Numbered from the stretch's first letter, positions 23,101 to 36,100 are shown. The stretch: DNA of 64,000 bases from Micromussa lordhowensis (GCA_964020085.1 OZ026602.1:31121477-31185476); one strand, 5' to 3'. Notes: generated from the sequence alone by a model not told the origin. A program made the numbers and translations.

Positions 23101-24885
23101 CTGAATTATGCCCATATGATGCCTCTTTATCTTGCTGAAATGAGTTCCTTACCAACCACCGATCCAGACGTTCGTGCCAAGTTCCTATCAGGAAACTGGG
23201 TGGTCAACAAGAACTCCACCGTACCATTCTGTGCGCTTGGTGCAGAGCATGGACTCGAGCACATCAATCGGTCGATGAAAGTGAGTGGAGGCCTGGTAGG
23301 ATTTACGCTTAACCAAGCTGCATGGACCAAGTTCTTTCTCATCGCTCCCGAAATAGCAAATCTTGCAGGGCAAGCAAAGGATATGGCAGGTGTAGCTTCC
23401 AAGATCCAAACATGACATCACAACCACACGGCAGCTGTAGTGTCTCGAGAAGATAAGAATATCAAAGCCTTAATGGAGACTATTGAGACCTTTAACAATC
23501 ATTTTGCAGTTGAAAGCTCTGATCTCTTTAATCTTGTAACCAAAGTTGTAATGCTAGATAACATCAAGGAAGACATGTGCAATCAGAGTATCACAGGACA
23601 AACATTATTTGATACGTTTGTCAAGGATCGCATTCAGAGAAGGTCAACATTTGGTCTACAATAAAGAAGAGGAAGCTTTGTACCTGGAAGACCAATGCAA
23701 GGAAGGTGAAAGTGTCTTCAAAGGAGAAGCTGAATGAGTTGCAAGAGGACCAGTCCCTTTTTGCTAGGATGATGATGGTATGTCAACGCCGCCCTGATAC
23801 TGACATCAAGGAGACTATAGGACTGTATGAATTCGCGCTGGTACCCAGGTCGATGTTCGCACCAGACAGCTCTATGCTACATTGCTCTTCAAAAAGTGCT
23901 CTTATGGCCATATTGGAGAAGCTCCCACTGAGATTACCTGACCAGAGAGGAAGTGACAGCACCACAACAAATACCGTTAGACCCCATTTGAAGGTCATTA
24001 TCATTGATGGTATGGCAGAGCTACAGTGTCTGGACAAACCAGACTGGGTCAAGAACTGCGCCCAGCTAGCCGAGCATTTTGTTACCACTATTGAACAAAA
24101 GTATGGCTGGAGGGACGAGGTTCGCCTGATTTTCGATAGATATGACGTGTCTATGTCGTTAAAAGAAGCCACAAGAGAAAAGAGGTCAGGACGCCGTCTA
24201 CAATAGGATCAGAGATTCCACCAAAATTTCAAGCGTTTCTATGAAGAAGCTTCTGTCACACACAAAAACAAAGATGGAGCTAACTACCTACCTCGCAGAC
24301 AAGGCGATGACTCAGTTTAGTAGACAGGGTGGAAGGCGATTTGTTGTTGCATGGGGTAGTGAATGCAAGGCGACACACAAAGATGTCAGAAATCTACAGA
24401 GCAGCCAAGAAGGAGCCGATTCAAAGATCATCCTTCACGCTGCCGACGCTACATCGGATGATGCGATGGAGATCCAAGTCCACTCCCCTGACACTGATGT
24501 TTTGTTCTTGCTTTAAGACGGTATCCAGAGCTCTGTGCTAATGTGTCTTTGTAACAGGAAAAGGGCGCAACCGCAGAGCAATCAAGCTACAACCAATAGT
24601 TCAGGCTCTCGGGGAAGCAAGGACAGCGTGCTCTACCGGCGTTTCATGCACTCAGCGGAGCAGATAATATCGGATGTTTTTCGGGCCACGCCAAACCTCT
24701 GTGTTGGAAGGCATTTCTAAATATGTGTTTGAAGATGTTGTCAAAGAGATGACAAAGCTGGGCACAGCACCAACACCATCTGATGAAACTATGAAGGCTA
24801 TTGAGAAGTTTGTATGCGAACTTTATGTGCCAAAGACGGCGCTTTCTACCGTGAAAGATCTCCCATGGAACAAAAGGGAGTAATG
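20170..24885 (+). pseudogene. Large cnidarian repeat-family gene (family B), decayed copy
   Basis: Colinear coding pieces cover most of a protein of well over 1200 residues. The first has VDFSVCLICQKEKSEQL with an in-frame TGA at about 20295, to a GTATG donor. Then come CFFCEEIGNAKQPL and a coiled segment (frameshift near 21058), YWFSMWLIQGPK, RHIFF|AIDNVDF (one T too many near 21711), an exon 22024-22180 ending GTAAGT, IPVWSAYNSL, ISLDMGLYQPPKK, an uninterrupted stretch through NRSMKVSGGLVG, a TGA at 23413, and further frameshifts. The last pieces are HSPDTDVLFLL and, in another frame, LPAFHALSGAD. The C-terminal cysteine cluster is missing. I recognise the family as highly multi-copy in anthozoans and without an assigned function. 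The SPDTDVL / FHALSGAD pair resembles the acidic motifs of PIN/FEN-type nucleases, which is inference. Confidence 0.75.
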
Positions 24886-26943
24886 TTGCCCATGCGCATA
24901 ATTGTACTGGAAATCGCTACAAATTGCGTTAAATTCATTCGAAATGCGGGAAAACGTGTGAGGGCGGCCATGGCGCAGACAGGCTTGTCTTTCATCGAAT
25001 GTTCGTTGTTTGTTTCCAAGAGGACAGCACAGAATGAATGTAAAGCTGGTATATAACTTGAAAGACTTGGACATTACATCAACTTTACGACCGACATTGG
25101 TTTAATATAACGGAAAACACGACAAACGATCTGAAATATCACGAAGGTGGTGAGTCAAAAGGGCAGCGATTAACTGCAAAACTTGCAAGAAGCAGAGAAA
25201 TGTTTTGCCCTCCTGACACTGTCCTTCCTTATTATGAGAAACTTCAACTCAAAGTGGAGTGCTGTTTAGCAGTAAAGTAAGTGAAAATTGACTTGAAATG
25301 TGTAGTTTTTGTTCCGTTATAATTATATTGGCGATTGAAAGGGGACAACAACAAATTGACTAATAGGATGGAGTCGAAAAATGGCAGCTTTCTCGTGAAA
25401 AGCATCTTATTTCGCTTACAAGATACCCGACCTTAAAACTCTGAACCACGTGGTCAAGGTAAAGTAGGAGAATGTTCTGGGAAAGAAAAAAAAAAGCCAA
25501 GACACAAGCATTTACTATACAACTACTTCAGATGAATTCAAATTCTCTCCGTGAAAGATATTTTGCTTCTTGTATCAGAGACTTGTCATAGGCCGTGATA
25601 CAAGAAATCCCGCTTGCTGTAGTAAGCTCGACCATCAAAGAGAAGATTTGTGGAAAGAAATTGTCAATTAAAGTGGCATGGTTCAATACTGGGACTTCCA
25701 TGTAATACGCTGTTAATTACACACAGCTCAAAATTTCGTTACAGTATCATCTCAGTCTTCCTTATTATGGCCATGACTTGGCGACCTTTGTGGTCTGAAA
25801 ATTACAGCCCTGTAAAAGCATTAAATTTACAGTTTTTTCAAGTTGTATTTTATCGTATTGCTTTCATGGGTAAAATTAGAGGTTCATGAAATGACGCGCC
25901 CGCCAGCAATTATCACTCAGTAAATGAAAACCAAATCGCAACCTCAGGCTTCATCTTGACCTAATAGCAGTAATTAATTCTTGATACAACGATCGCTTTT
26001 AACACACAATACAGTAATGAGAGAAGAATTAAATGTCTTCGACAGTGTAAACTTAGGAGTGGCAAGGTGTGCGAAAACGACAAGAGAAAGTGACCTATTT
26101 TTGTATCATTATCAGGCACTTCAAGTACACTATTCGAAGAACCATTATTCTTTGTGTAATGTATATATGGAGGCCTTTAATAACAACGCTATCAAGCGAT
26201 ATCTGTGCTTAGAGTGATTTGATTTCCATTAGACACCAAGGAAGAAATCCAAAAAAAATATTCGTCATGAACTTGTCATAAACTATTCGTCCATTTAATT
26301 ATTTACAACATACAAATACGTTTTCTGTATACAATATTTTGTCACCTAAATCGAACTACTATTTACATGCCTACGACAGTACCTATTACAGTAGTAAAAT
26401 GGTACATTTTTAAGTAACTGTAAATAATATTACAACACTATGCTACATCTAATACATGGTATATACTCATGTTTCAAATGCAATATACAGAGATGTCAAA
26501 ATTCTTACATTTTATCTGTATCATAAGCAGCATAAGCTATCTTTACAAAGTAATCTATACATTCAAGGAACCGTAATTTTGGAATGTAATATTGCATTTT
26601 AAAATTCCTTGCTCCAGCTACCCTTTTTTTTCTCAGACACAACTTTTTGTACAAAATCTGTTTTTCCATGCAGGGTCCATTCTAAAATTGGGGTGCAATT
26701 CATCGATAAATAGTTTTGTCTTACAAATTGCACAGATTGCAATTTATTCTTGGAAATTACCCCATTGGAGCAGTTTTTAACTGAGTGTCATAAAACCAAA
26801 ACCAAACCAATTAGTCTACCAGGCCAATTTCAAACTGTGGTAAAACCAATACCACAGTAATTGCCAGATTACTTTTGACGCTCAATTGAAAACCACTCTA
26901 TGACAAGTTATTGATAACTGTTTGTTCCCAAAAGAACTTTTGT
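24886..26943. other. No gene seen
   Basis: AT-rich. Short ORFs only, none with motifs. Homology to family B ends at about 24885. Confidence 0.45.
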
Positions 26944-26983
26944 GGCTCTGAAAAGAGCCATTTGAGTGGTTCAGAAAAGAACC
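26944..26983 (-). promoter_or_regulatory. Two tandem histone-type stem-loops, orphan
   Basis: On the minus strand GGCTCTTTTCAGAGCC followed by ACA matches the histone mRNA 3' stem-loop exactly (6-bp stem, TTTC loop). Eight bases upstream lies a second hairpin, GGTTCTTTTCTGAACC, with the same geometry. No histone coding sequence can be seen on that strand within the following 2 kb, so this is either a remnant of a lost histone gene or a reused motif. Confidence 0.55.
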
Positions 26984-27612
26984 ATTTTAGCCTGATTAAC
27001 ATCTGCATATGGATCTATGCCATGCATGAAAATCATTCTCACTTTCATTTCAGAATTAAAGCAGTGACTATATTTTGTTTGCTTTTTTGGTCACTTCTAT
27101 TTTTCATCAGCAATATAAATAGCTCACTAATTATCACTGTAAACACATAAGAATGTTTGGTTAAAAGCTCAAACAGATGGCAAGTCTAATTACTACTTTT
27201 CTCAAACCAAGTGACACAAATGACATAAACATAATATTATATCACTACAGTGCACTACATTTTACTTGTGTATTGCAATTTTTGTTGTTAATTCATTGGA
27301 AAGACACACCTCATGAGAGACAGCAACTGTTTGATTCATAATATTATTACAATTTAATGTGCCATACTGTACAACGACTGTCTTATAAATCTTCATGTAT
27401 CTACCTGCACTTGTACATTATTGTGCTACATCCTACCCATTATTGATATAAAAACAGCACAGCTTAAAACAAGAGAAAAACTTAAAAGCAACAACAATAC
27501 CTGCAAGCAATATTTTGTGATCAGTGTTTTTTGAGGAAGATTAAATAATCCTTTCCAGATAACATACTATCCACAAAAGGGTTTCTCTGTTTTCAAACCG
27601 AATATTAATAAT

Positions 27613-27788
27613 CAGGGTTGTCAAAATAAGCTGGCAACTGGCACATTTCACCGGCTATTCCGAATACTGCACCAGCTACTCCAAATGTTAGTAGGTCAGT
27701 TCTGAGTGGGATATTGGAGAAATAAAATGGAAATAGCCACCTACTTTTTGGATGGAACCTGCTACTCAAAAACCTACTGACAACCCTG
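27613..27788. mobile_element. 176-bp hAT-type MITE
   Basis: Termini CAGGGTTGTC and GACAACCCTG are exact inverted repeats. They are flanked by AATAAT on both sides, compatible with an 8-bp hAT target duplication that has partly diverged. CAGGG tips are typical of hAT elements. No coding capacity. Confidence 0.75.
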
Positions 27789-29027
27789 AATAATTATTGT
27801 ATTGTATAATCAAATAATGGCAATTATTTAATCATAGGGATGCTTGAAATTGGTTAACACATCAACTCAGAAGCCATCCCTTCCCTTGATGTGTACCTCA
27901 ATGCCAATTTTGAGGGGTATAACTTACCTATTGTGAGTTGTTTAAAATGCTGAAAGCTCAACAAAAAAAAATTACAAATGTCACTATTTAAAACAGAGAA
28001 AGATTTAGAGGGGGAGAGAGAAAAGCAATTTCTTCAATAACATTAAAATAAATTATAATTGACAGTTTCCAAGGCAGCCAATCAAAGTCAATCTTACCAA
28101 TTAAAAACAAAACCCTAAATCTTAGTAAAATTACAGCTAGTTACTCTGTTTATTAGAGAGAGAGAGAGAGAGTCACAGACAGGCAGACTCAATTTATCAG
28201 AGATAGAGAAAGACAATGGAAAATGGACAGTTATTAGAGAGAGAGACAGTTTTTAGAGACAGACAGATATAGTTTGGTAGAGATAAGAGACATTTTATTA
28301 TAGAAACAGACAGAAAGATAAACAGAAGACAAGAGAGAAAGGTACATTTACTGCATTTGATGGGAGGGGCCCTCCCAAACCAACCTAAAGGTAGGACACA
28401 GTAGCAATTAATTATTTGTGTACTAGAATTATCTCTCCACAAAGGCCCTCCCCTGGGATAAGGTTCTGGAAATGTACTATCATGATGAATTTGTACCAAC
28501 ACCTTTCAGCAGGGACAATCAATGGATCAATATTTCAAGGCAGTGCTGTATACTTATTTTATGACCACATACACTTTTCAATAAAAGGGATTCATAAAAG
28601 AAAAGTAAGAAAAAATACAATAACTAAGGAAACAATTTACCAAGCCTAAATGAGCTGCCCATGCAGGTTCATTTGAAATTATTACACAAACTGTCTACAA
28701 CAAAGAAACAAAAGTGACATCAAAAGGGGTGGGGTTAGATGTCCAATCCCTCCTGGCCATAAATTCAATATAGAGAGCCATCTCTCTCAACTTTCCTGGC
28801 CCACAAGCAGTTACAATTGCACCAGTACCAAAGTGGGTGTGGCTTTCCAAAAGCATCGACTCACCAGCCGCAGCTATAAGTAAAAGCATAGATTTGTCTC
28901 AGCCGGTGTGCGCACTCTGATTGCATTGCATCATGGTCCTAAAACTGAAATCGTGTCATTTGCATCCAGACGCGGTCGAGTGAACATCTTTTGTTGTAGC
29001 AAGAATAGCGCGAATGTATGAAATGTA
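27789..29027. other. No gene seen; GA-rich low complexity and promoter of the next gene
   Basis: (GA)n at 28155-28172 and scattered GACAG/GAGA runs to 28345. No coding-like frame. The last few hundred bases must hold the promoter and 5' UTR of the EXO1-like gene, but I see no TATA box I would defend. Confidence 0.4.
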
Positions 29028-32000
29028 ATGGGGATTCACTGTCTGTTTCCATTCCTTCAAAAATATAGTAAGAAAGTTAACTTAAGAGAATTTACTGGGC
29101 AAACTGTCTGCATAGATGCATCTTGTTGGCTGCACAAGGGCTTAAGTGTTTCTGTAGCGCAGAGTGGTAATCGAGCAAGGTGAGAATTTTCTGTCTTTGA
29201 TGATTCAAGATACCTATTACAAGAAGACTTGCGCTAACAATTTTACCCCCTTTTCTTAAGGTATGCTGATATTTTCCGAAGCTATTTACGCTCCGTGAAG
29301 AATGCTGGTGTCATTCCGATTGTGGTTTTTGATGGCTTCTCTTTGCCCGCCAAAGCCCACGAGAATGAAAGACGAAGGAGGCGAGAAAATTTGCGATTTC
29401 ATCATTTTCCAGATTTTTATTGTGAGGTTTACCTTTAATTTTACGCTTATTCTTTGTTTTTAACAAACCGTTTTCCTTATTTGAAATAGGGAAAAACAAG
29501 ATCGTCTAAAAAAAGCTGGAGAGGCAAATACGGAGGAAGAGGCAAACAAACTGAGAAGTCAAGCTGTGGAAATCTGCTTCAGTGATGTCACGGAGTGCAT
29601 AAATGTAAGGTTTACTTTTACTCAAAAATACACTTGTCGAATTTGGTGATTAACAGAGCTTATTTATTTTATTGTTATTCATTATCTGTTTTTTAAATTG
29701 CTGGCGTGATAACTTAAAATATTTTTTGCCGACTATATACGTAGATGTAGATTTCATCGGCTGTCTGTTTATGCTCAAATGTTTAAGTTTCATGTAGCCC
29801 GATGTAGCAATCGAGCAATACTGTTTTTGCCTCTCTTCCTTCTTCAGATCTGTTTAGAAGAAAGAGCGAAATACATTGTGGCTCCGTACGAGTCGGACGC
29901 TCAGATGGCTTTTTTTGTAAACAGAGGAAATGCTGATTTTGTTCTGACAGAAGACTCAGATCTCCTGACGTATGGCTGCAAGAAGGTTTATAAATTGATG
30001 AATACATGTTGTATCTCTAATTTGTATTATTAAATCTTATGACCTTCGGCCTCGAATTGAATACAAGCTTAGTTGTAGGAAGCTGACACCAGTTTCCAGC
30101 ACTTTTCTAGCAGCTATACTTTGAAGGATGAATAATACCACTGTTTAACTAGTGATGCTATCCAAGTTCCTAATCATTAGTACACAAGATGCAATGATCT
30201 ATTTCACATAAAAGGTTACCATAGCAACAACACGACCTGCAGAAAACACCCTTACTTTTAGCTTTAAGCTCTGATAACTCAAAAAACGAGCTTGGAGGCC
30301 CCTTAAATTTTTGTTGTTGTTGAGAACTGTTTTGAGGCTTAATTGTACATAATGTTAAATATGGGAGGCAAAATATTAAGAGATGTTCTTATACTGTTTG
30401 CAGGTTTTAGTTAAATTTTCTATGAATGGAGATGGTGAGCTTTTTCATCTGGATGAAATCCTTAGTGGCCTTAACTTGAGTATGGCATGTTTTCAGCAAG
30501 TGTGTATTGCTGCTGGATGTGATTATTTGAAAAACTTAAATGGTATTGGGATAAATCGTGCATTTCAAATGGCTTCACACAATGGAAATGTGTTGAATGC
30601 ACTAAAAAGCAAAGGAGCAGATGAGGAATACTGCAAAAAATTTAAAAATGCAGTCAAAGTTTTTTGCCACCAGACTGTGTTTAACATGGCAACCTGTTCA
30701 ACCATCCCACTTGAAATCTGGGACACTAATCCGTCTTCAGATGTGCAGTACATCTGTGGACTGTATCCTTGTCACTTTCGTTGTTTCCCGCTATTTCTAA
30801 GGGTGCATTCCTTTGGTATGATCCGGATCTGGATCAGTGATTTAAGGACACTCTGATCATGGTACATCAAAGAAGCCGATGAATCTGTGACCAGAGTGTA
30901 TTCTTCGGCTCCTTTGATGTACGATGATCTAAGTGATCTTGGATCACTGATTGAGACCTGGATCACACCAAAGGAATGCACCCTTAGTGTTTTGCAATAT
31001 TATTATACTGTGAATTATTGCCAGATTGCCTGTTTAACTTTTCCTTAATGTTGTAATAGTTATCTGGATAGTTCCTTTGCAATTGAAGTTGCATCTGGCA
31101 ATGTGAACACAAAAACTAAAGAAAAGGTCAACAATTTTCCACTTTTCACAAAGGTGAAGTAAAGAACCACTGGAACACTATTATTTAGTGTTAATTCACT
31201 TGTCCTTTAGTTGATTTTCTTTCTCTATAGCACTAGGACCAAATTGTAACTCCTATAATTATCAGTTACGATTAGTTAACATATTATTATCATTAGTTAA
31301 AGTATTATTATTATTATTACTATTATTATTATTATTATTATTATTATTTTAACTTCCTTGTCAGTACAACAGTGGTGGTTTTTTGAAATGCTGGATTTAT
31401 TTTCTGTTCCAGACAACCATAGCAGTTGAAACAAAAACTATTCCCGCACAATCAGGAGTCAAGACTGATGGTATGTCTTCTCATAAAAGTGTGACAATGG
31501 ATGTTTTTTCACATGTACCCACTTGATGGTAGATTGAAGAAGCAGCTCCGTAATTTGTAAGAATTTGCATTATAGAGCTGTGGACACATCCAGATTGCCT
31601 TGAAACAGTTGTTTCTTCATGGCTCTATCGTTAAATTTAAAATCGTAGCTGACTTGTAACAATTTGAATTGTAATTTTTCTTTTTAATTTTTAATAGCTT
31701 AGAGACATTAATTGTAAAGCGCTATTGATCTTTTTATTGTAAATAGCGCTATATAAGTAGTAAATTATTATTATTAAATTATTAGTAAATTATTAATTTC
31801 TGTGGATAATCATACCGATTTTAGATGAGGATTTTAATTTGACATGCAGTTGAGGGTGGAAATCACAAAACTAGACAGATAGCAAGCAAGGACACAAAAT
31901 GTTGCATTATTGACCTTATCTTCACAATAATATTTAGTGTAAGCACAATTCTTAGAAATCATAGTCATCCTTTTTCTTGTTGCAGCTCATAATGAACCCC

Positions 32001-32206
32001 TGCATTGTGAAATTATACATGTGGATAGAGTTTCATCATTTGCTTGGAAGGTGCCGTGCTTTCCAGTTATGACACTGGAATTTGTTAAAGTTTTGTTCAA
32101 ACAAGGCTCAACAATGGAACAGGGAGTTGTACAAAAATGTGTGGCACCTGAATTGAAGAGGGGGAAATATCTCTGTTCTGCTCATTGCCAAATAGAATCC
32201 TCATGA
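29028..32206 (+). CDS. Exonuclease 1-like (XPG/FEN family) nuclease, eight exons
   Basis: Exons 29028-29179, 29261-29380, 29490-29604, 29848-29985, 30404-30762, 31060-31153, 31413-31470 and 31986-32206 join in frame to 419 codons including the stop. The protein starts MGIHCLFPFLQKY, as EXO1 proteins do (MGI at the very N-terminus). Catalytic acidic positions are all present: CIDASCWLHKG, VVFDGFSLP, APYESDAQ, LTEDSDLL and AAGCDYL, followed by the helix-two-turn-helix segment NLNGIGINRAF. The YLDSSFAIEVASGN block also matches EXO1. About 75 C-terminal residues in exon 8 are unlike EXO1, and the long mismatch-repair-binding tail is missing (EXO1 is usually about twice this length). Expected role: 5'-3' double-strand exonuclease or flap nuclease in nuclear DNA repair. 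Intron 2 appears to be GC-AG. Two MITEs sit in introns 4 and 5. Probably a divergent paralog rather than EXO1 itself. Confidence 0.85.
30074..30343. mobile_element. TTAA-family MITE copy in intron 4 of the EXO1-like gene
   Basis: Shares long stretches with the arms of the palindrome at 57321-58003, for example GGTTACCATAGCAACAA, AGTTTCCAGCACTTTTCTA and AACTCAAAAAACGAGCT. It is a diverged single copy of that element in one orientation. Its ends have decayed. Confidence 0.7.
30797..30987. mobile_element. 191-bp palindromic MITE in intron 5
   Basis: Left tip CTAAGGGTGCATTCCTTTGG, right tip its exact reverse complement. Complementarity continues imperfectly to the centre. It lies wholly inside intron 5 of the EXO1-like gene, just after the exon 5 donor. 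Confidence 0.8.
31302..31350 (+). repeat. (TTA)n microsatellite
   Basis: About 14 TTA/TAT units in intron 6 of the EXO1-like gene, with a few imperfections. Confidence 0.85.
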
Positions 32207-33178
32207 CACAAATGCAATTGCAGTATACATTATGTCTTCATCTGATTATGAAAAAGTGTGTTACTTAGCCAGTGAATTAACTCACTTTGTCCATCCTCTA
32301 CTTAAGGATCCAACCCTTAAGGTGACAGTGAAACAAATCCGGTTTTGCACCACTTTTCTCATGATTGGTTTTTACCTGACAATTGACATTACCAGAACTG
32401 GTCTTTGGGAGAAATCTGTGATTAAAGCCAGCCGCAAAGTAAAGTAACATGATTGCATCAGTCAAACATTCAAATAAATGATGGAAAATTAATTAATGTT
32501 TAATTATTGTTGTACAGGTTTACCACTAACAATCACTAACTAATAATACTGTATTACATTAAACAAGTACAGCTTGAGTTCAGGCAATGGTTGTTATTTT
32601 GAGGATTTGTTAAATAAATGCAAATATTCTCAATGATAAAAAACCTCACAACATTTCTATTCAACAGACAATTCCACTACTCAGCACATATTGGTCTTCA
32701 TTTGATTGGGGTTTTTGTCTATTAACCCTTTAAGCCTTAAGGGTAATCCACATCAATTTCCTCCACGGGATATCACATGCTTGACAAAAATGTCCATAAA
32801 AAGACCACACATAATCACACAAAGCGAATTGGCTACATAATGTGACTCCCCACTGCTTAAAAAATAACCACTACAATTAAATTTGTTTCCTTCAAGTTGA
32901 AAGGGTCGATAATACAGGTTGCTAAGATCTAGGGGAACATTTGTGGTATACAAAACATTGCAGACAACTGAGAAACATCAAATCTCTCTACACACAACAT
33001 CATTACAAAATGAATTACATGTACAAAGTTTTGAGAATTTGCTAACAAGATCACCGAGTTGACAATACCTTCAATTTTATCAATTTTTCTCCAGCGGCTA
33101 TTAAAGGGATATGTACAAAGAAATGTAAAATTTGATTTTGGGACTTGGAGGGTAAAGGTAGTTATTTAGAATCAAGCA
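32207..33178. other. Convergent intergenic space; no gene seen
   Basis: Lies between the 3' end of the EXO1-like gene (plus strand) and the 3' end of the family D gene (minus strand). A 71-codon ORF at 32232-32447 is not joined to anything and has no motif. Confidence 0.45.
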
Positions 33179-36100
33179 TTATTCTCCATCTTCCAGTAGT
33201 GATGGAGGCAGCTCTACAGGGGTCCTGTGGAATTGAGCTCTGACCGTTAACTGTCCCCTTTGTGGTAATGAAGCCCTATTGGCCACAAAGACTCCCAGGT
33301 CTCCCCGTCGTGACAGACTGATTCTGTCAAGTCTTTCTGTAATACCTTCACCCGATGGTAGGTTAAACGATGACAGCGAAAATTCTGTGTAGTGCTCCTT
33401 TGCTCCAGTCCAGTAGAAAAATTCCAAATCTGGATCAATTCTTTTCTTGAACTCGTTCAAAATCTTAGGCTGGGCATCAAGAAACTGTTTGATGTCAAAT
33501 ATCTCACCCAGCATTTCATGTGTTGAGGCAATTAAACCCTCAACATCCTCAGTGGCCGAGGCTCGAGGATGCTCTGGAGGTAGTCCTTTCTCCCGATACT
33601 CCACCCGACGTAATTCCCTGCTCTCCAAGTTTGCTACGAGACCAATAACAATTTCTTGGGTAAGACCACATATGCCTTTGATGGGTCTAATGATAAATAA
33701 AAAACAAATGTGGTTTTAAAATACCACTTATTAACCGAGAGTGAGATCATTAAAGGGAAACTCAGACCAAGGCCTTGATTTGTTTACCGAGATATCGCGA
33801 GGACAATAAATCAAGGCTGAGGTCTGAGATTTCCCTGCAATGACCGAACAGACTAGGTTAATAAGTAATTTATTGTATGGAGTTTTCAGAGCTGGAAAAA
33901 AAATTGGAAGCCTTTTCCAATTTCCGTTTGCGCAGACAAGAGGACATTTGAGGTCATGTTCACTGAACAGAGAAAACCCTGGCCATGTGATCGAAAACCA
34001 GAGGGGCCATGAGAAAAAGTTTCTTTGAAAATGATACAATTTATGTCCTTATTACGCCAAGATCTAGGGCAAATTTAACACTGAAAAGAAATTTTCATAA
34101 TGCCCGGTCATTACAAGAAAATAATGCCATCGCAGCAGCCAATCAGAGTGTGCATAATGTAGGCTTATAATAAATCGCGATATAGATTGTTATGACTCCT
34201 GTCATACAACACAATCCTGCAATTAACTAATTTTTGGCCCTCCTGCATAACTAATTTTACTGTGAGCCCAAAAGAGACATTTTGGAAGTGACAATTACCT
34301 ATTTACATCAATACTGATGTAATCAGGGTGGGACTTGAACCAGGGCATCCAATCCAACAACAGCCACTCCTTCATTTCTCTGCAGTATAGAGAGCGTTGA
34401 GCTTCAGAAAGTCCCCTGCCATCCACTGCTTTGTGCCAGTTATGAATTAGTTGAATCACACAGGCCCCACTTTCATGACCTTTGCGTTCCAGGAATGAGA
34501 TCACTCCAGGGCTAATTAGGCACTCACAATCAGGCACTGACTGTTTGTTTTTTCCTGTGAGTGCTTCATATGTCAGGCCAGTGGATGGGTCATGAAGGGC
34601 ATCTCTAAGAAACCGCAGATCTAGTCCTGGGATTAAACCTTCACGGAGGCGGGATATTATTCGTTTGAGGAGATGATTATGATCCTCACGGTGGTGGATC
34701 CTCTCACCAGCAATATCCTTCTCTGGTTGATACAGATTTTCTGAAAAATTGGCAGGATCACTAACATGATGTTTGAGATCCTCCACTTTTCTGCGGTAGA
34801 GATAAATGGCCATTATTGCTCTCAGCACATCATGAGTTGTTTCTGGCCGGTCTATAAAAAAGGAAATTGACATTAAAAAGGAAAAAAAGACATGCACCTT
34901 TATCTCTCAAACTCGCATGTGGCTTCTCTGCCACTTTGCTCATTGGGTAAGGAGGCAAGAAATGTTAGCCAAGATTGAAATGAACCCTAAATGACACATC
35001 AAGGCTCTTTGAAGCCCTGAATTTGCAGATGTCAAAATGAAGTCATTGTTACTCATTCATAACATTAAAGTTGTGGATATACCTTCAACCCATGGATGTG
35101 GATCATGTGTGCAGGGAAAAAGTTTCTTTCTCAGAATCAATATGGCATCTTCAAAAGGAATCTGTTAAGTTTGGTTAACCATGAGTGAATGCAGCCACAT
35201 GACGTCTTCCAAAGGAACCACTTGGTGTTGACGCAAAGGAGTTCCTATTGAAAGAAAGTAAACTCAAAAACTCAGAACAGTATGGTATGGTGGAACAGAG
35301 ATTTAAGATTATTATCAAAGGAACAGGTAATTTAATAGCAGACAAATTTGAATAAACAGTACAAATGCCATTCAAGTACTGTTATTGTTGTTGTTCAAGT
35401 TTAGTGAATTTGTTATTTACATTTGAAAACATAAGAACTGTGTACCCTGAATACCAAGTTGCAGGTAGCAGGATACTGTGTTAGCACTCATATTTCAATC
35501 AGTAAACTACACTACTCAGAACAGTAATTAATGGTTTTGGAGAAAAGAGATTGAAGATTATTGTTAAAGGAACATAGGTATGTTTTTTTAGCAAACTAAT
35601 AATATTTGAATAAACAGTGCAAATGCCATTCAAGTACTGTTGTTGTTGTTGTTTAAGTTTACTAAATTTGTTAATTACATTTAAAAACATAAGAACTATG
35701 TACCCTGACTACCAAGTTGCAGATAGCAAGATATTGTGTTAGCACTCATATTTTGTGCTTCATTCCTGGATTGGCGGATAAGCTCGACGACAGAAACAGG
35801 TCTTGCATTTCCTCTTGTTCGAAGGGAATTAAACTCACCATCAGTAGTGAATCCTAAAAGAGGAAAAAATCCAACACGAGGTAATTTTAATATCGAAGGA
35901 AAGATCTTCACATTTTCTTGTGGATATAAATTTCGTGACAATAATAGCCTACATGACTGTGGTTAAACCATAAGGTACATGTATCTAGAGTTGGCTTGTA
36001 AATAGGGAATTAGAGAGAGAGGTAACATACCCACAGTATTTTATCAACCACACATTTAACATAACCACTAATGAATGTTTCTGTTTAGACCAGATCTGTT

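Noticed and set aside
27000..28900. Hidden histone gene upstream of the stem-loops
   Set aside because: No minus-strand frame here shows histone-fold sequence or Lys/Arg-rich tails.
32232..32447. Extra exon or separate gene after the EXO1-like gene
   Set aside because: No splice acceptor joins it, the upstream ORF already ends in a stop, and it has no motif.
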